Source: a virus
Reading direction: 5' to 3' (one strand)
DNA: 48,148 bases
Virus record (IMG/VR): IMGVR_UViG_3300049448_000568
Location: 1 to 48,148 of that record
The notes under the pieces: model-generated
Told to the model about the DNA's origin: nothing
What the model saw: the letters and a program-made list of their open reading frames with translations, nothing else
The model's database searches: none
Shown here: positions 23,223 through 31,450 of the stretch, piece by piece
Position numbering within the stretch: position 1 is the stretch's first letter
Layout: each line of letters starts with the position of its first letter
Program-made: the position numbers and the translations under genes

Positions 23223-23428
23223 GAACCGACATCATCCTGAGGGACACCGTCTACATCACCCTCCCCGGCGGCACCGGCGAGTCCTGGCGTATCTCGGTGG
23301 ACCCGGTCTGGGGCATCCGGGTCGAGGCGGTCGGAGCGTCTCGGATCCCGTCGTGCCCCGACCTCGTCAACCGTCCCGATCTCGTCGCGCAGCAGCGCAA
23401 AGCCCGGCGACCGCGAGGCGGCGCTTGA
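23219..23428 (+). CDS. small hypothetical protein, 69 aa
   Basis: Beta-rich N-terminal part (MRTDIILRDTVYITLPGGTG, then ESWRISVDPVWGIRVEAV) and a basic tail (AQQRKARRPRGGA). Not recognised. Its last codons overlap the -35 of the following family promoter. Confidence 0.5.
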   Translation: MRTDIILRDTVYITLPGGTGESWRISVDPVWGIRVEAVGASRIPSCPDLVNRPDLVAQQRKARRPRGGA

Positions 23429-23453
23429 CAAAGCTCCGTAGCCGCTCCATAGT
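23425..23453 (+). promoter_or_regulatory. family promoter TTGACA-N17-CATAGT with leader
   Basis: CTCCGTAG and CTCCATAG repeat in the spacer and -10. Leader CCTGGAAAGGG at 23470-23480, ATG six bases later. The TTGACA overlaps the stop codon of the preceding gene. Confidence 0.75.
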
Positions 23454-23486
23454 CCTGCCAACCGCCAAGCCTGGAAAGGGCACCCC

Positions 23487-23699
23487 ATGATCGACCTCGC
23501 CACCCTCAGCACTGAAGACCTGACCAAGGAGCTCTGCCGCCGCATGGCGGCCGGTAAGGAGATTCCGGAAGACGATTACGACCAGTGCGGCGTGCCGGGC
23601 GAGCTGGACACCGTCGGCGCCGCCAAGGACGTCTGCCACGCCGTTCTCAAAGCCGCGAAACGCAACAGCCTCGGCGGCTGCTTGCTCTGCTGCTCCTAA
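23487..23699 (+). CDS. small hypothetical protein, 70 aa
   Basis: Acidic N-terminal half (TEDLTKELCRRMAAGKEIPE, DDYDQCG) and a Cys-rich C-terminus (GGCLLCCS), which might bind metal or be lipid-anchored. Unknown. Expressed from the family promoter with the shared leader. Confidence 0.5.
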   Translation: MIDLATLSTEDLTKELCRRMAAGKEIPEDDYDQCGVPGELDTVGAAKDVCHAVLKAAKRNSLGGCLLCCS

Positions 23700-23708
23700 A
23701 CCTACCAG

Positions 23709-23719
23709 CCTGGAAAGGG
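23709..23719 (+). promoter_or_regulatory. shared leader / ribosome binding site CCTGGAAAGGG
   Basis: A second promoterless copy of the leader, nine bases after the previous stop codon and six bases before the next ATG, again pointing to a translational role. Confidence 0.6.
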
Positions 23720-23725
23720 CACCCC

Positions 23726-24298
23726 ATGACCCAGCTCACCGACGCCGAGATCCTCACCCTGGCCAAGACCCCGAGCTTGCCGTGCACCTCGTGCAAGGGC
23801 ACCGGCACGTACGTCTCCCCGGCCTGGAGCTACGAAGGCACCGACTACCCGGAGCGGACCACCAAGTGCTACGGCTGCGACGGCCGCGGGTCGTTCACCT
23901 GCCCCGACACCGCCGCGATCGTCAAGCTCCTGTCGGGCAAGTCGAAGGGCGGCCTGCGCTCCGCCAAGCCGAAGCAGGACACCGAAGCCGGCAAGCGCGC
24001 CGCGTACGTCTGGCGCTTCGCGCGCTTCCACGGCGGGGCCGACGTCACCATGCCGTGCACGGTCGACGCCCAGGGCGACCCGTACAAGGTCCTGCTCGAC
24101 CTGATGGCCGACGCGGTCGCCAGCCGGGCCTTCGGCACCAACATGGCCGCGGCCTACCGCTGGGGCCGGGCGCTCGGCTTCACCAACAAGGCGACGCCCG
24201 AGGGGCTGCCGGCGAGCGCCTACGAAGGTGGACCGGAGCACGATTGGAAGGACCAGGACACCATCACCATGCTGCGGCTCAGCAAGAAGGAGACTTGA
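23726..24298 (+). CDS. DnaJ-type zinc finger protein, 190 aa
   Basis: CTSCKGTG (C20, C23) and CYGCDGRG (C48, C51) are two CxxCxGxG units like the DnaJ Cys-rich domain, with a further Cys at 59. No J domain is present. Phages often carry isolated DnaJ-type fingers of unknown role. The C-terminal part is helical (VLLDLMADAVASRAFGTNMA) without a known signature. Shared leader upstream; co-transcribed with the preceding small gene. Confidence 0.65.
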   Translation: MTQLTDAEILTLAKTPSLPCTSCKGTGTYVSPAWSYEGTDYPERTTKCYGCDGRGSFTCPDTAAIVKLLSGKSKGGLRSAKPKQDTEAGKRAAYVWRFARFHGGADVTMPCTVDAQGDPYKVLLDLMADAVASRAFGTNMAAAYRWGRALGFTNKATPEGLPASAYEGGPEHDWKDQDTITMLRLSKKET

Positions 24299-24300
24299 TC

Positions 24301-25074
24301 ATGGGGACCACGTACAAGCCCGCAGAGTTGCGGATCGTCATGCTGCGCAGCGGCAGCATCCCGCCAATACGGGTGGTGTGGGGAGTCGAGCTGTGGTTCG
24401 CGGCAACGTCGTCGCCGCAAGACCGCGTGCTCGCCCAGGGTACCGCCGAGACCTACAAGCTCGCCTGCGCGGCCGCCGGCGAAGCGTTCGACCGGCTGAC
24501 GGCGCCGAAGGTCGAAGTGAAGAGCGCCACCCAGCCGTGCGACGGCTGTGGAAAGGACCCAGCCATTGGTCTGGTAGGAGACGGGGTTCAAGTCAAGTGC
24601 TTCAACAAGGCTTGCCCGGCGCCCCAGCAAGGAGCCGTCCGGTCGCGCCCACTCGACGCGATCGACTCGTGGAACGAATCGCGGTGCACCGTTCCGCGCG
24701 AACCGGGGGAGCTCGACATCATGCAGCGCATGAAGGAGTACCAGCAGAAAACCTGCGGTCCCGACTGGCAGGCCGAAGCCCAACGCGCGACCCAGCAGTA
24801 CAACGACCTGCTCGCCACGGTGACCGCAGCGCTCGCCGAACTCGACGCCTTCCCGGGTAAGTACGATTACGGCCTGGGGGTCTGCGACGCGATCAAGGTT
24901 TTCCGTCGGCACCTCACTCCGAAGCCCACCAAAGACCCCGCCATCGTCCGCGCCTTGCAGGAAGCCCTGCGGGCGTACCGCGAGGTCTCGCACGACCGAG
25001 TCAACGGCGACGATGTCAAAGCGATGGCGGCGGCCATCGCGGCGTACGAGACCGAGAAGGCGAAGAACCCGTGA
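24301..25074 (+). CDS. zinc protein with Lar-like segment, 257 aa
   Basis: CDGCG (C80, C83), KCFNKAC (C100, C105) and then LDAIDSWNESR (W124, N125) match the pattern of Lar/restriction-alleviation zinc proteins, which end their finger with an 'A...WNxR' helix. In Rac prophage, Lar modulates type I restriction; most phage homologs are untested. The remaining regions are an N-terminal beta segment and a long helical C-terminus. GGAG precedes the ATG, and GTGA couples the next gene. Confidence 0.6.
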   Translation: MGTTYKPAELRIVMLRSGSIPPIRVVWGVELWFAATSSPQDRVLAQGTAETYKLACAAAGEAFDRLTAPKVEVKSATQPCDGCGKDPAIGLVGDGVQVKCFNKACPAPQQGAVRSRPLDAIDSWNESRCTVPREPGELDIMQRMKEYQQKTCGPDWQAEAQRATQQYNDLLATVTAALAELDAFPGKYDYGLGVCDAIKVFRRHLTPKPTKDPAIVRALQEALRAYREVSHDRVNGDDVKAMAAAIAAYETEKAKNP

Positions 25075-25202
25075 AAGCCCTGTGCTCCTTCACCCTCAAC
25101 GTCTCGCTGCTGGTTGCCGCCGCGTACCTGGCTGGGACCGGCCACCTCTGGTGGTGCGGGCTCGCGCTCCTGTTCGTGCTGGAGCGGGAGGTGCGGTCGT
25201 GA
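25071..25202 (+). CDS. 43-residue membrane peptide, GTG start
   Basis: Two short hydrophobic stretches (FTLNVSLLVAAAYLAG and HLWWCGLALLFVL) joined by a turn, ending LEREVRS. Likely a hairpin in the membrane, a shape seen in small holins and other phage peptides, but there is no direct evidence for lysis. Coupled on both sides by GTGA. Confidence 0.45.
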   Translation: MKALCSFTLNVSLLVAAAYLAGTGHLWWCGLALLFVLEREVRS

Positions 25203-25420
25203 ACCTCGAAGACCCAGCCGCGCGAGATCGCGAGACCAAGATCGCCGGGCTGGTCAAAGGCGTGACCGCCTGCAACCGCGAGGCGTGCCAGTGCCGGCTC
25301 ATCATCGGGCAGCGGTGGTGGAACCTGTCAACGCAGCAGTGGTACTGCCGCGGCTGCGCGAACCGAATCAACAACCACAACCACGAGCGGATCTGCGTCC
25401 GCGAATCGGAGAAACCGTGA
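25199..25420 (+). CDS. small Cys-rich protein, 73 aa
   Basis: C25, C30, C32, C50 and C53 (CNREACQC and CRGC) with nearby His residues suggest a zinc ribbon. The segment RWWNLSTQQWYCRGCANRIN looks like a zinc-ribbon hairpin. Not assigned to a family. GTG start and GTGA ending overlap the neighbours. Confidence 0.5.
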   Translation: MNLEDPAARDRETKIAGLVKGVTACNREACQCRLIIGQRWWNLSTQQWYCRGCANRINNHNHERICVRESEKP

Positions 25421-25788
25421 GCCAGTTCGCCGCTATCGACATCGAAGCCCTCGCCAAGCAGATCAACCAGATCGGCGTCAGCGTCGAGCTGGAGAAGCTG
25501 CAGGCGCTCGTGGCCCTCAAGCAGCTGGCGATCGAGGCGTTGAAGGACGCCGCGGCCGAGAGCGCCAAGTGCCTGGACAAGATCAACGACGACATGCGCG
25601 CGTTCTCGAGCATCGCCTACGAGCTGGAGCCCGATGCCCGGGTCGCGTATCTGGTCAAGCGCTTCGGCAGCACGACCGCCGCGGCCGAGAAAGTCGAGCA
25701 GATGCTGGTGGAGGCCGCGCGAGTCGCGCGCTGGGTCCTGGTGACCAAGTGGGCGGAAGTGCTGATGATCATCGGCCCGGCGAGGTGA
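25417..25788 (+). CDS. helical hypothetical protein, 123 aa
   Basis: Almost entirely helical with heptad-like Leu/Ala spacing (ELEKLQALVALKQLAIEALK), so probably a coiled-coil protein. The C-terminal VARWVLVTKWAEVLMIIGPA is hydrophobic enough for membrane contact. Function unknown. A small hairpin (AGTCCT and AGGACT, 25803-25818) follows without a T tract. Confidence 0.55.
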   Translation: MSQFAAIDIEALAKQINQIGVSVELEKLQALVALKQLAIEALKDAAAESAKCLDKINDDMRAFSSIAYELEPDARVAYLVKRFGSTTAAAEKVEQMLVEAARVARWVLVTKWAEVLMIIGPAR

Positions 25789-25830
25789 TGGTGGTGTAGT
25801 CCAGTCCTGACAAGGACTTACGTCCACCCC

Positions 25831-25859
25831 TTGACTTCGCTCCATAGATCCTCCATAGT
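25831..25859 (+). promoter_or_regulatory. family promoter TTGACT-N17-CATAGT with leader
   Basis: Perfect tandem CTCCATAG in the spacer and -10. AGGACTTACG lies eight bases upstream of TTGACT, as it does at the promoter 27416-27444. Leader CCTGGAAAGGG at 25876-25886. Confidence 0.8.
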
Positions 25860-25892
25860 GTGGTCGTACCACCAGCCTGGAAAGGGCACCAC

Positions 25893-26846
25893 ATGACCAA
25901 CATCGCCACCATCCGCGCCCACCTCGACTCGCCGCTGTACGACGCGGTCAAGCTCGAGTCCCGTCGGAGTTTCGTCGCCTGGGTCGGCGAGCGGCTGGCC
26001 CACTGGAGCAAGGAAGTCCTGGCCTACGTCCCGGACCCGAAGGACCCCTGGCAGCGGAAGTTCCCGGGCGCTGGCTACCCCGGGATGTTCTTCGTTAAGC
26101 CGGCCTCGGTCGAGGCGGTGAAGACCGCCCACCCCACCAGGGGCCCGCGTGAGGACCACGTCGTCAACGCCGTCGTGATCGCCGCAGTCAAGGCCGGCGA
26201 GTATGCGGTCAACGTCGTCAGGGCTGAGAAGCAGGCCGACGACAACTGGGCCGCCAACAAGGATTTCTACGCCCACCGCGTCGGCATCAAGCTCGACGAG
26301 ATGCTGCAGGCCGACGCCCAGATCGAGTGCAATCTGGAGCGCTCGGTTTACCTGATCGGCACCGTGACCGCGGTTGTCGACGGCAAGACCCTGGTGCTTC
26401 GTACCAACCTCAAGACCAACTACCGGTACGGCGAGTTCTCGGCGAACGGCGACATCACGATCTACCGGCAGGTGCCGACGGTGATCCAGAGCGCCAAGGG
26501 CTTCGACGTGGCCGCGCGGGAGCGGCAGATCCGGTACGAAGCGACCGCCGCGAAGACGGAGCGTGCCGCCAAGTGCGAGGCAGCTGCGAAGGAGCTTCAG
26601 ATCCTGGAGCGCCGCAAGTCGAACTGGGACGACCTGTACAGCACCCTGCGCTACGTCGCAAAATACACCGGCGGTCTTCCGCAGAACGGCAACCTGTCGT
26701 ACGCGCAGGAGCGCTGGGCCAAGCTCGGCGGCGAAGGCAAGCCGCTGCCCAGCCTGAACGACGCCAAGCTCCAGGTCGCCGACCTGCGGGCCCAGGTCAA
26801 GGCCGCCAAGCTGGCGCTCAAGGCGGCGCGGGCGGTGAAGGCATGA
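25893..26846 (+). CDS. hypothetical protein, 317 aa
   Basis: Not recognised. The first half is alpha/beta (SRRSFVAWVGERLAHWSKEV, later EDHVVNAVVIAAVKAGEYAV). The middle has a beta-rich part (YLIGTVTAVVDGKTLVLRTN), and residues from about 205 form a long charged helix (REAAAKELQI-like Ala/Glu/Arg-rich sequence). Strong promoter and leader suggest high early expression. Its stop overlaps the next ATG. Confidence 0.65.
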   Translation: MTNIATIRAHLDSPLYDAVKLESRRSFVAWVGERLAHWSKEVLAYVPDPKDPWQRKFPGAGYPGMFFVKPASVEAVKTAHPTRGPREDHVVNAVVIAAVKAGEYAVNVVRAEKQADDNWAANKDFYAHRVGIKLDEMLQADAQIECNLERSVYLIGTVTAVVDGKTLVLRTNLKTNYRYGEFSANGDITIYRQVPTVIQSAKGFDVAARERQIRYEATAAKTERAAKCEAAAKELQILERRKSNWDDLYSTLRYVAKYTGGLPQNGNLSYAQERWAKLGGEGKPLPSLNDAKLQVADLRAQVKAAKLALKAARAVKA

Positions 26847-27091
26847 CCCTCCACACCTTCCTCGGCGAGACCGAGCTCCGGAACCGGGTCAGCTTCGAGC
26901 AGCCCGACCCGGAGACGGTCGAGGAGGACCTGCTGCGGGCGCGCCGCCGGCGCGAGCACTACGCGGCCCGGCTCAAGGGGCTGGCGCTTGCCGATGCGTT
27001 CGAGCAGGTCACGTTGCGCGAGCTCGAGAGCCTGCCGTGGAAGCTGGTCGCGGCCGGGATCCGGGCGGTCTCACAGGCGGCGCCCCGATGA
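26843..27091 (+). CDS. hypothetical protein, 82 aa
   Basis: Helical and charged (EEDLLRARRRREHYAARLKG, LREL). Unknown function; ATGA-coupled to both neighbours, so probably produced in a fixed ratio with them. Confidence 0.55.
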   Translation: MTLHTFLGETELRNRVSFEQPDPETVEEDLLRARRRREHYAARLKGLALADAFEQVTLRELESLPWKLVAAGIRAVSQAAPR

Positions 27092-27390
27092 CCCGCCGCC
27101 CACCCAAGAAATTCGTGTTCACCCAAGGCAAGGACAAGCCCATGACCGAGAAGCCCATCACCATCGCCGGCAGCGGCGACTTCGAGCTGTGGACGGAGAA
27201 GGCCCTGGCGCAGCGGCGGGCGGTAGAGACCGCGCGGGAGCAATACCGTCAGGCAGCGGCGAAAACGCCCAGAGAGTCGCAGGAGTTGCTGGCGCGGGCG
27301 ATCCGTGCCGAAGCCGAGGCCCTCCGGATCGAGGCCGCCCTGGCGGCGTACACCAAACAGCGGCAGGCGGGAGAAAATTACAAAGGTTGA
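27088..27390 (+). CDS. hypothetical helical protein, 100 aa
   Basis: Basic N-terminus (MTRRPPKKFVFTQGKDKPMT) followed by a long helix (AREQYRQAAAKTPRESQELL, then ARAIRAEAEALRIEAAL) likely to be a coiled coil. A second possible start is the Met at residue 19, but the ATGA overlap favours the first. Unknown function. Confidence 0.55.
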   Translation: MTRRPPKKFVFTQGKDKPMTEKPITIAGSGDFELWTEKALAQRRAVETAREQYRQAAAKTPRESQELLARAIRAEAEALRIEAALAAYTKQRQAGENYKG

Positions 27391-27415
27391 TGCTTACAGG
27401 ACTTACGATTGGTCA

Positions 27416-27444
27416 TTGACTTATCTCCATAGACCCTCCATAGT
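27416..27444 (+). promoter_or_regulatory. family promoter TTGACT-N17-CATAGT with leader
   Basis: Tandem CTCCATAG present; AGGACTTACG is eight bases upstream of the -35 as at 25831. Leader CCTGGAAAGGG at 27462-27472. It drives the UvrD-like helicase and the following genes. Confidence 0.8.
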
Positions 27445-27478
27445 AGTGTCATCACCGCTAGCCTGGAAAGGGCAAACC

Positions 27479-29041
27479 ATGATCAAGCTCGCCACCATCA
27501 CCGAGACCCCCGCCGCCGCTCCGGCCCGCGTGTGGAGCCCTTACCAGGAGGCCATTTTCCGGGCCTTCACCGAGGGCAGCGGCAACATCACGGTCGAAGC
27601 AGTCGCCGGCGGGGCCAAGACCAGCTCGCTGCTGGAGGCTCTGAAGCGCTGGCAGGCCGTCCCGGCGAACCGCGGCAAGCGCGCCATGTTCTGCGCGTTC
27701 AACAAGTCGATCGCTGACGAGCTGAGCCGCAAGGTCCCGGCTGGCGTTGAGGCCCGCACCTTGCATTCCCTCGCGTTCAGCGCGGTGGCGCGCCGGTTCA
27801 AGGGCATCAAGGTCGACGACTACAAGCTGCGCGACACGGCGCACATGGTGGCGGTCGCCGCTCTCGGCCAGCAGGACGCGGAGCGGGTCAACACCGCCGT
27901 GGCCGACATGACCAAGGTCTACGGGCTGCTGCGCGGCACGATGACCAACCTGACCGACTCGGATGCGGTGGCCGAGACGGTCGCGGCCTACGGCACCGGT
28001 CTGGACGCCCCGACCGATAGCCTGCCCCTGCTCAACGAGCTGGACCAGGCGATGAAGAGCGACACCGGTCGCTGCACGTTCACCGAGATGCTGACCTTCG
28101 CCATCGACTTCAGCATTCCGCTCCCGCGCTACGATTTGCTCTGCATCGACGAGAGCCAGGATCTCAACCGCCTGCAGATCGAATTGCTGAAGCGCGCCCT
28201 GGCGCCCGGCGGCAGGCTCGTCGCCGTAGGCGACTCGAGACAGAGTTTGTACCTATTTCAAGGGTCAGACGCCCGCGCGATGGAGCGGATCCGCGAGGAG
28301 TTCGACGTGTCGCAGGGCAACCAGTTGCCGCTCAGCGTGACCTACCGTTGCCCGCGCGCGGTGGTGGCGTTGGCGCAGACCTGGGTGCCGCACATCCAGG
28401 CCGCGGACGGCGCGATCGAGGGGGAAGTGATCCAGCGGACCGGCAAGCAGTTCGCCGAGACCCTGAAAGGCCTGGAGCCTGAGAGCATGATCATTTGCCG
28501 GGTCAACGCTCCGCTGGTGGGCGTGGCGCTGCGCCTGATCGCCATGGGCAAGAAGGCCTGCGTCCGCGGTCGGGACATCGGCAAGAACGTGTCGAAGCTG
28601 GTGGCCAAGCTGTCCAAGCGGATGGACGATCGGGACGTGGTGGCGTTCGTCGAGCGGGTCACGGCTTACGGCGACACCGAGTCGGCCAAGCTGCTGAAGG
28701 CCCGGAAGGACAGCCAGGCCCAGCAGGTGCAGGACCTGTGCGAGACTCTGCTGGCGCTCTTGGAGGGGATCGACACGATCAGCGCCCTGCAGCGCCGGAT
28801 CGACGCGCTGTTCTCGGACGAGCGGGTCGGGATCACCTGTTCGTCGGTGCACAAGGCAAAGGGCACAGAAGCGGCCGTCGTCGTGTGGTTGGGCCCCGAG
28901 AAAAACGACCAGATGGAAGAGCGGGCCCGCAGCGAGAGCGCACGGATACAGGAATCGAATAATCGCTACGTCGCGGTCTCGAGGGCGATGAGGACCCTGA
29001 TCATCCAACCGCTGCCCCCGAAGAAAGGTGAGGACGAATGA
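27479..29041 (+). CDS. UvrD/PcrA-like superfamily 1 helicase, 520 aa
   Basis: All SF1A motifs are in order: WSPYQEAI (Q23), Walker A AVAGGAKTS (41-49), TLHSLAFSA (motif Ia-like), CIDESQDL (Walker B), VAVGDSRQSLYLFQGSD (III), LSVTYRCPRAV (IV), SSVHKAKGTEA (V) and RYVAVSRAM (VI). Length is shorter than UvrD (about 720), so accessory domains are reduced. The Walker A has Ala in place of the Gly before Lys. Such enzymes unwind DNA 3' to 5' in repair, recombination or rolling-circle replication. Its stop overlaps the next gene, a likely endonuclease. Confidence 0.9.
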   Translation: MIKLATITETPAAAPARVWSPYQEAIFRAFTEGSGNITVEAVAGGAKTSSLLEALKRWQAVPANRGKRAMFCAFNKSIADELSRKVPAGVEARTLHSLAFSAVARRFKGIKVDDYKLRDTAHMVAVAALGQQDAERVNTAVADMTKVYGLLRGTMTNLTDSDAVAETVAAYGTGLDAPTDSLPLLNELDQAMKSDTGRCTFTEMLTFAIDFSIPLPRYDLLCIDESQDLNRLQIELLKRALAPGGRLVAVGDSRQSLYLFQGSDARAMERIREEFDVSQGNQLPLSVTYRCPRAVVALAQTWVPHIQAADGAIEGEVIQRTGKQFAETLKGLEPESMIICRVNAPLVGVALRLIAMGKKACVRGRDIGKNVSKLVAKLSKRMDDRDVVAFVERVTAYGDTESAKLLKARKDSQAQQVQDLCETLLALLEGIDTISALQRRIDALFSDERVGITCSSVHKAKGTEAAVVVWLGPEKNDQMEERARSESARIQESNNRYVAVSRAMRTLIIQPLPPKKGEDE

Positions 29042-29922
29042 GCGTCGAAGTAGGCACACAGGTAGCCGCCCCGATGGGCAACTACTTCCCCCTGGCCAAG
29101 GATCGGCAGGGGGAATCGGTGGTGTCGTTCGACCGGCACGGGCACTACTTCGTGGGGCGTACAGCCCCGATCTACGAATTGGTGAAGGTGGTCGAAGAAG
29201 ACTACACGGGCCCTACCTATCTGGTGGAGGCCGGCGCCTACAGCGTTCGCGCGTCTCCGGGGCAAAAGTGGCTCGCGAAATTTACTTCCCGAGACCAGGC
29301 TCTGTGGGTGAACTACCTCATGAAGCGCGGCTCCGACTTCCGTGTGGGTTGGTGCCAGTTTTTCGACGGTAACGGGTCCAACCACCTCACCCTGCGTACA
29401 CGCATCGAGTGCGCCGACTCCATGTGGGTGCTGAAGGTGCACCACTCGAAGGCCGACGCGTCGCTCGAAGAAAGTTTCGTGGCCGCGCGCTTTGGTCTTC
29501 CCCTGGTCATGTTCAAGGAATCGCATCCGGTCGGGTCGCCCGTTCCGGCGGTGTACACGCAGAAGAGACTCGACCGTTTCTTCAAGGACTACCGCGCCGC
29601 CCTTGGCTCTGAGGTCGATGAACGTGTAGCAGCTTGCTTAGCGCACTACCAGCGCGATCTCCGATATCCCTTTGCGCGTGTGGGCGCGTGGGAATATCGG
29701 CGCGGGCGCACCACCAATTTCTGCACTGAGAGCTGCAATCTCCTGACCGACGTCATGAGCGTTGCGACGCGCGTAAGCGAGGGACGTGAGACGCACTGGC
29801 TCAAGGTCTCCGCTGCGCGGGAGCCCAAGATGCTCCGCCGCAGAATGTGCTCCGCTGCCGCGTCCAAGCACGGCTACATCCTCGTCAATGGTATCCTCGC
29901 TGCACCCAACGAAAGCCGCTAA
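29038..29922 (+). CDS. Hint/GIY-YIG-like homing endonuclease, 294 aa
   Basis: Residues 60-80 (YLVEAGAYSVRASPGQKWLA) resemble the Hint (intein) block B, but Gln replaces the usual His. WVNYLMKRGSDFRVGWCQF is GIY-YIG-like (Y..YLM..G..RVG), followed by RTRIECADSMWVLKV and LEESFVAARFGLPLVMF carrying candidate catalytic Arg and Glu. The C-terminal SKHGYILVNGIL resembles the end of Hint domains. Together these suggest a free-standing homing nuclease derived from Hint plus GIY-YIG parts, not an active intein. The assignment is by pattern and moderately secure. It overlaps the helicase stop by ATGA. Confidence 0.55.
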   Translation: MSVEVGTQVAAPMGNYFPLAKDRQGESVVSFDRHGHYFVGRTAPIYELVKVVEEDYTGPTYLVEAGAYSVRASPGQKWLAKFTSRDQALWVNYLMKRGSDFRVGWCQFFDGNGSNHLTLRTRIECADSMWVLKVHHSKADASLEESFVAARFGLPLVMFKESHPVGSPVPAVYTQKRLDRFFKDYRAALGSEVDERVAACLAHYQRDLRYPFARVGAWEYRRGRTTNFCTESCNLLTDVMSVATRVSEGRETHWLKVSAAREPKMLRRRMCSAAASKHGYILVNGILAAPNESR

Positions 29923-29923
29923 C

Positions 29924-30514
29924 ATGCCCACCGTCATCCACTCCAACCTCCTCAAGCTCCGCCCCGACATCCTCCACTGGCTCAAGACCTGCGGCTACAA
30001 GCGCCTCGCCGAGGTCGGCGTCCGCGAAGGCCACCATCTCAAGACCTGGATGACTGCCCAGCCGACCAACGTCATCGCGGTGGACATCTGGGCCCAGACC
30101 GAGATCAAGAGCAAAAATGACAAGGGGCACAACCAGGCAAAGTGCGACGCGATGTACGCGCACCTGCAGGCCTACGCCAAGGATCTCCAGCTCCAAGGCA
30201 TCAACCTCCAGCTCCTGCGCGGCGACTCCGTCAAGATGTCATCCGCGGTCGTCGACGGCGAGCTCGACTTCGTCTACCTCGACGCCGACCACACCTACGA
30301 AGCGGTCAAGGCCGACATCGCGGCGTGGTGGCCGAAGGTCCGGGTCGGGGGCACCCTGGGCGGCCACGACTACATCGGGATCGAGCGGTTCGGCGTCACG
30401 TTCGGGGTGATCCGGGCGGTCGATGAGTTCGTCGCGTCGCTCGGGATCGCGGAGAAGGTCCACACTACGGCCGACTCGTACGCGAGTTGGTTCGTCACCA
30501 AGGGGGCGGTATGA
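29924..30514 (+). CDS. class I SAM-dependent methyltransferase, 196 aa
   Basis: RLAEVGVREGHHLKTW (about 27-42) is motif I, and FVYLDADHTYEAVKADI is motif IV with an Asp-Ala-Asp that is typical of Methyltransf_24-type enzymes. The later GGTLGGHDYIG is the usual post-strand loop. These enzymes often act on sugars or small molecules and occur with glycosyltransferases in phages. Substrate unknown. It is coupled to the next small gene by ATGA. Confidence 0.8.
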   Translation: MPTVIHSNLLKLRPDILHWLKTCGYKRLAEVGVREGHHLKTWMTAQPTNVIAVDIWAQTEIKSKNDKGHNQAKCDAMYAHLQAYAKDLQLQGINLQLLRGDSVKMSSAVVDGELDFVYLDADHTYEAVKADIAAWWPKVRVGGTLGGHDYIGIERFGVTFGVIRAVDEFVASLGIAEKVHTTADSYASWFVTKGAV

Positions 30515-30837
30515 ACGGAGCCATCTCATCACTGCTCTGTGTGGCGGGCTTCCTGGTAGGGTGGTGGATCACGGACCGCGTGATAACGGCGTCGAAGAAG
30601 GGCGAGCAGCAACCCGCCCCTGCCGCCTCCGTCTCCATCCCCGCCAGCAGCACCCCCGGCTTCATCCTGGTCCACCAGCGCAACGAGCCGGTCTACCTCG
30701 CCGTCTCGAAGCTCGTGACCTTCAGCAAATACGCCGACGGCACCCGGCTCGACCTGATGGACGGGTCGGTGGTGATGGTCGGCGAAGGCGTCGACGTCAT
30801 CGTCCTGATGCTGCAGAATGCGGAGAAAACCAAATGA
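30511..30837 (+). CDS. membrane-anchored small protein, 108 aa
   Basis: One hydrophobic segment at the N-terminus (SSLLCVAGFLVGWWITDRVI) with few charges before it, then a Pro/Ala-rich linker and a beta-looking domain (FILVHQRNEPVYLAVSKLVT). This is the shape of a signal-anchored protein exposed outside the cytoplasm or a spanin-like anchor, with no further support for lysis. ATGA on both sides. Confidence 0.55.
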   Translation: MNGAISSLLCVAGFLVGWWITDRVITASKKGEQQPAPAASVSIPASSTPGFILVHQRNEPVYLAVSKLVTFSKYADGTRLDLMDGSVVMVGEGVDVIVLMLQNAEKTK

Positions 30838-31142
30838 CCCCCGAGCAAGAAGATCGCGTCCGAGAGATCAGGGCCGAGATCGAGGCCCGCTGGAGCAGCC
30901 CTGAGTTCGAGCAGGCCGCGATGTCGTGGGCCTCGGATCAGCTACGGGGGCAGCTACGCAAAGCGCGGGCTCCGCAGCGCCAAAGCTGGACGGATGTTGG
31001 GCTCATGGTGCTGAGCGCGACCCTGATCCTGCTCGCGATTGTGCTGTTCGCCGCTTGGCTGGACGGCCTTCCCGCCAAGCTGCACCCCGGCATGCACTGG
31101 GTGCCGCAGGTCAACGGGCACTGGGAGAAGGACACGCCATGA
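30834..31142 (+). CDS. single-pass membrane protein, 102 aa
   Basis: A charged N-terminal helix (EDRVREIRAEIEARWSSPEF) precedes one membrane segment (VGLMVLSATLILLAIVLFAAW), then a short tail with HPGMHWVPQVNGHWEKD. The tail resembles that of the protein at 11995-12288. Function unknown. Confidence 0.55.
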   Translation: MTPEQEDRVREIRAEIEARWSSPEFEQAAMSWASDQLRGQLRKARAPQRQSWTDVGLMVLSATLILLAIVLFAAWLDGLPAKLHPGMHWVPQVNGHWEKDTP

Positions 31143-31450
31143 GCCGCGACATCCGCATCACTGACACCAACCGCGGCTTGCTCGCGGTGATCGGCGCCTG
31201 GATGGACCAGCTGCCGCCCGACGTGGTTACGGCGCTACAGCAAGCGGCACGAGATCTCGCCAAGAGCCCGTGGAAGACGGATGGATGGAATGACGAACCT
31301 GCCTCGGGCGCGACGGTGCTGATTTGGGCAAAGTCCCGGCTCTTCACCATCAGGAGCTACGCCGGTTCCTGGCAGACCGACGAAGGTACCGCGCTCGGGT
31401 CCGAGGACATCGACCGGTGGATGGAAGTACCCGAGCACGACGAGGCTTGA
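31139..31450 (+). CDS. hypothetical protein, 103 aa
   Basis: Soluble, with Trp residues at regular intervals (SPWKTDGWNDEPASGATVLI, then WAKSRLF) and an acidic end (DRWMEVPEHDEA). The second half, from 'W.D.P.sG..VL...' to 'DIDRWMEVP', resembles a DUF551-type phage domain. Its stop is part of the -35 of the next promoter. Confidence 0.55.
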   Translation: MSRDIRITDTNRGLLAVIGAWMDQLPPDVVTALQQAARDLAKSPWKTDGWNDEPASGATVLIWAKSRLFTIRSYAGSWQTDEGTALGSEDIDRWMEVPEHDEA

